Source: Micropruina glycogenica (lineage in GTDB: Bacteria > Actinomycetota > Actinomycetes > Propionibacteriales > Propionibacteriaceae). From it: DNA of 64,000 nucleotides. The notes under the pieces are model-generated. The model did not search any database. It worked only from the letters and a program-made list of their open reading frames with translations, and was not told the origin of the DNA. This document shows positions 62,791 through 64,000 of the stretch, one piece after another (position 1 is the stretch's first letter; each line of letters opens with the position of its first letter). The stretch is from NCBI RefSeq assembly GCF_039524395.1, contig NZ_BAAAGO010000040.1, one strand, 5' to 3'. Both the position numbers and the translations under genes were made by a program.

Positions 62791-64000
62791 GTGAGCGACG
62801 AGCCGGGCACCCTGCTGTTGATCGACGGCCACTCGGTGGCCTACCGGGCCTTCTTCGCCCTGCCGGTGGAGAACTTCGCCACCAGCACCGGCCAGCACAC
62901 CAACGCCGTCTACGGCTTCACGTCCATGCTTATCAACGTGCTGCGCGACGAGCAGCCCACCCATCTGGCGGTCGCGTTCGACGTGTCGCGGCAGACGTTT
63001 CGCAGCAACCTCTACAGCGAGTACAAGGCCAATCGCAGCAAGTCGCCGCAAGAGTTCACCGGCCAGGTCGCGCTCATCAAAGAGGTGTTGGACGCGCTGA
63101 ACGTCACCCACGTCGAGCTGGACGGGTTCGAGGCCGACGACATCATCGGCACGCTGGCCAAGCAGGCCGAGGGGCAGGGCATGAAGGTGCTGATCTGCAC
63201 CGGCGATCGCGACACCTTTCAACTCGTCAGCCCCGACGTAACCGTGCTCTACCCGCGCAAGGGCGTCTCAGACCTGGCCCGCATGACCCCCGAAGCGGTC
63301 GAAGAGCGCTACTTCGTGCCGCCCGCGCAGTACCCCGAACTGGCGGCGCTGGTGGGGGAGTCGTCCGACAACCTTCCGGGCGTGCCCGGTGTGGGGCCGA
63401 AGACCGCGGCCAAGTGGATCGCCACCTACGAAGGGCTCGAGAACATCGTGCGCCGGGCCGCCGAGATTCCGGGCAAGGCGGGCGAGTCGTTTCGCGCCCA
63501 CCTCGACGACGTGGTGCGCAACCGCGAGGTGAACGCGCTGGTGTGCGATCTCGACCTGCCCGTGACGCTGTCTGAGCTCGAGCGCCGTGACTGGAACCGA
63601 GAGGCGGTGCACACGGTCTTCGACGGGTTGGAGTTCCGGGTGCTGCGCGACCGACTGATGGAAACCCTGCCCGCCGAACAGACCGGCCCCACCGGCGGCT
63701 TCGAGGTGGTGGGTGACGTGCTCGAACCCGGCGCGCTGGGCGACTGGCTCGCCACCCACGGACGGGGCGAGTTGACCGGGCTCGACGTCACCGGCCAGTG
63801 GCGAGCGGGCACCGGCGACATCTCCGGCCTGGCGCTGGCTGCCGCCGACGGCGCCGCCTGCTGGTTGGACGTCACCGAACTCACCCCGGCCGACGACACG
63901 GCGCTCGCCGACTGGCTGGCCGACGATTCCGCTCGCAAGGCGCTGCACGACGCCAAGGGCCCGCTGCTGGCCATCTGGTCGCGCGGGTGGCAGTTGAACG
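62791..64000 (+). CDS. polA: DNA polymerase I, N-terminal part (runs off the window)
   Basis: 403 codons are visible. The 5' nuclease domain shows LLLIDGHSVAYRAFFALP, FDVSRQTFRSNLYSEYKANRS, GFEADDIIGTLA, CTGDRDTFQLVSP and GVGPKTAAKWI; an exonuclease-like domain begins near residue 290 (EVVGDVLEPGALGDWLA), where the usual DxE metal site is not clear, so proofreading may be absent, as in many actinobacterial PolA. Starts at GTG, probably leaderless. Confidence 0.92.
   Translation, partial: MSDEPGTLLLIDGHSVAYRAFFALPVENFATSTGQHTNAVYGFTSMLINVLRDEQPTHLAVAFDVSRQTFRSNLYSEYKANRSKSPQEFTGQVALIKEVLDALNVTHVELDGFEADDIIGTLAKQAEGQGMKVLICTGDRDTFQLVSPDVTVLYPRKGVSDLARMTPEAVEERYFVPPAQYPELAALVGESSDNLPGVPGVGPKTAAKWIATYEGLENIVRRAAEIPGKAGESFRAHLDDVVRNREVNALVCDLDLPVTLSELERRDWNREAVHTVFDGLEFRVLRDRLMETLPAEQTGPTGGFEVVGDVLEPGALGDWLATHGRGELTGLDVTGQWRAGTGDISGLALAAADGAACWLDVTELTPADDTALADWLADDSARKALHDAKGPLLAIWSRGWQLN

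Overview
The window is 64 kb of very GC-rich DNA from an Actinomycetota chromosome. The gene set and order (S10-spc ribosomal genes, a dcw cluster without ftsA but with sepF, yggT and divIVA, an ANTAR response regulator beside polA, and a TgpA/DUF58/MoxR operon) fit Propionibacteriales, perhaps Propionibacteriaceae. The family-level placement is an inference. MurE carries the DNPR motif, which suggests diaminopimelate-type peptidoglycan. Many promoters look leaderless: a TAnnnT hexamer sits 6 to 8 bases before the start codon.

Region 1 (1-13992) is a tightly packed ribosomal protein superoperon, rpsJ to rplO, closed by a strong intrinsic terminator. A GntR-family regulator is inserted before secY-adk-map. 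The usual continuation (infA, rpmJ, rpsM, rpsK, rpsD, rpoA, rplQ) does not follow map.

Region 2 (14001-24157) is accessory. It holds a citrulline/arginine-hydrolase-like gene (ctlX), a DUF2087 gene, and a three-gene module of circularly permuted ATP-grasp, alpha-E and transglutaminase-like proteins. These are followed by a DksA/TraR zinc-finger protein, a DUF1707 membrane protein, a flavoprotein, a DUF4126 membrane protein, a small hypothetical and a LacI repressor with two likely self-operators.

Region 3 (24028-30472) is a DNA-damage mutagenesis operon: a perfect SOS box followed by DUF6504, a SAV_6107-type HEPN protein, a DnaE-type polymerase and DinB. Short palindromic repeats of several families have invaded these coding sequences in frame. 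The last 170 or so residues of the HEPN protein are almost wholly repeat-derived, and DnaE carries two more repeat-derived segments.

Region 4 (30723-35634) holds DUF3040 and the moxR-DUF58-tgpA operon. Region 5 (35714-57441) is the dcw cluster: four 10-bp-phased MraZ boxes, mraZ, a structured leader resembling the actinobacterial mraW RNA, rsmH, ftsL-like, ftsI, murE, murF, mraY, murD, ftsW, murG, murC, ftsQ, ftsZ, pgeF, sepF, yggT and divIVA. It is followed by a second TraR/DksA protein, lspA, an RluD-type pseudouridine synthase and pyk. Region 6 (57562-64000) has an FGGY sugar kinase, a zinc alcohol dehydrogenase, tRNA-Leu(CAA), the ANTAR regulator, a PrmC-like methyltransferase, a thioesterase and the start of polA.

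The least expected signal is the mosaic of palindromic repeat families. They sit in four of the five convergent gene junctions and also lie in frame inside at least four proteins.
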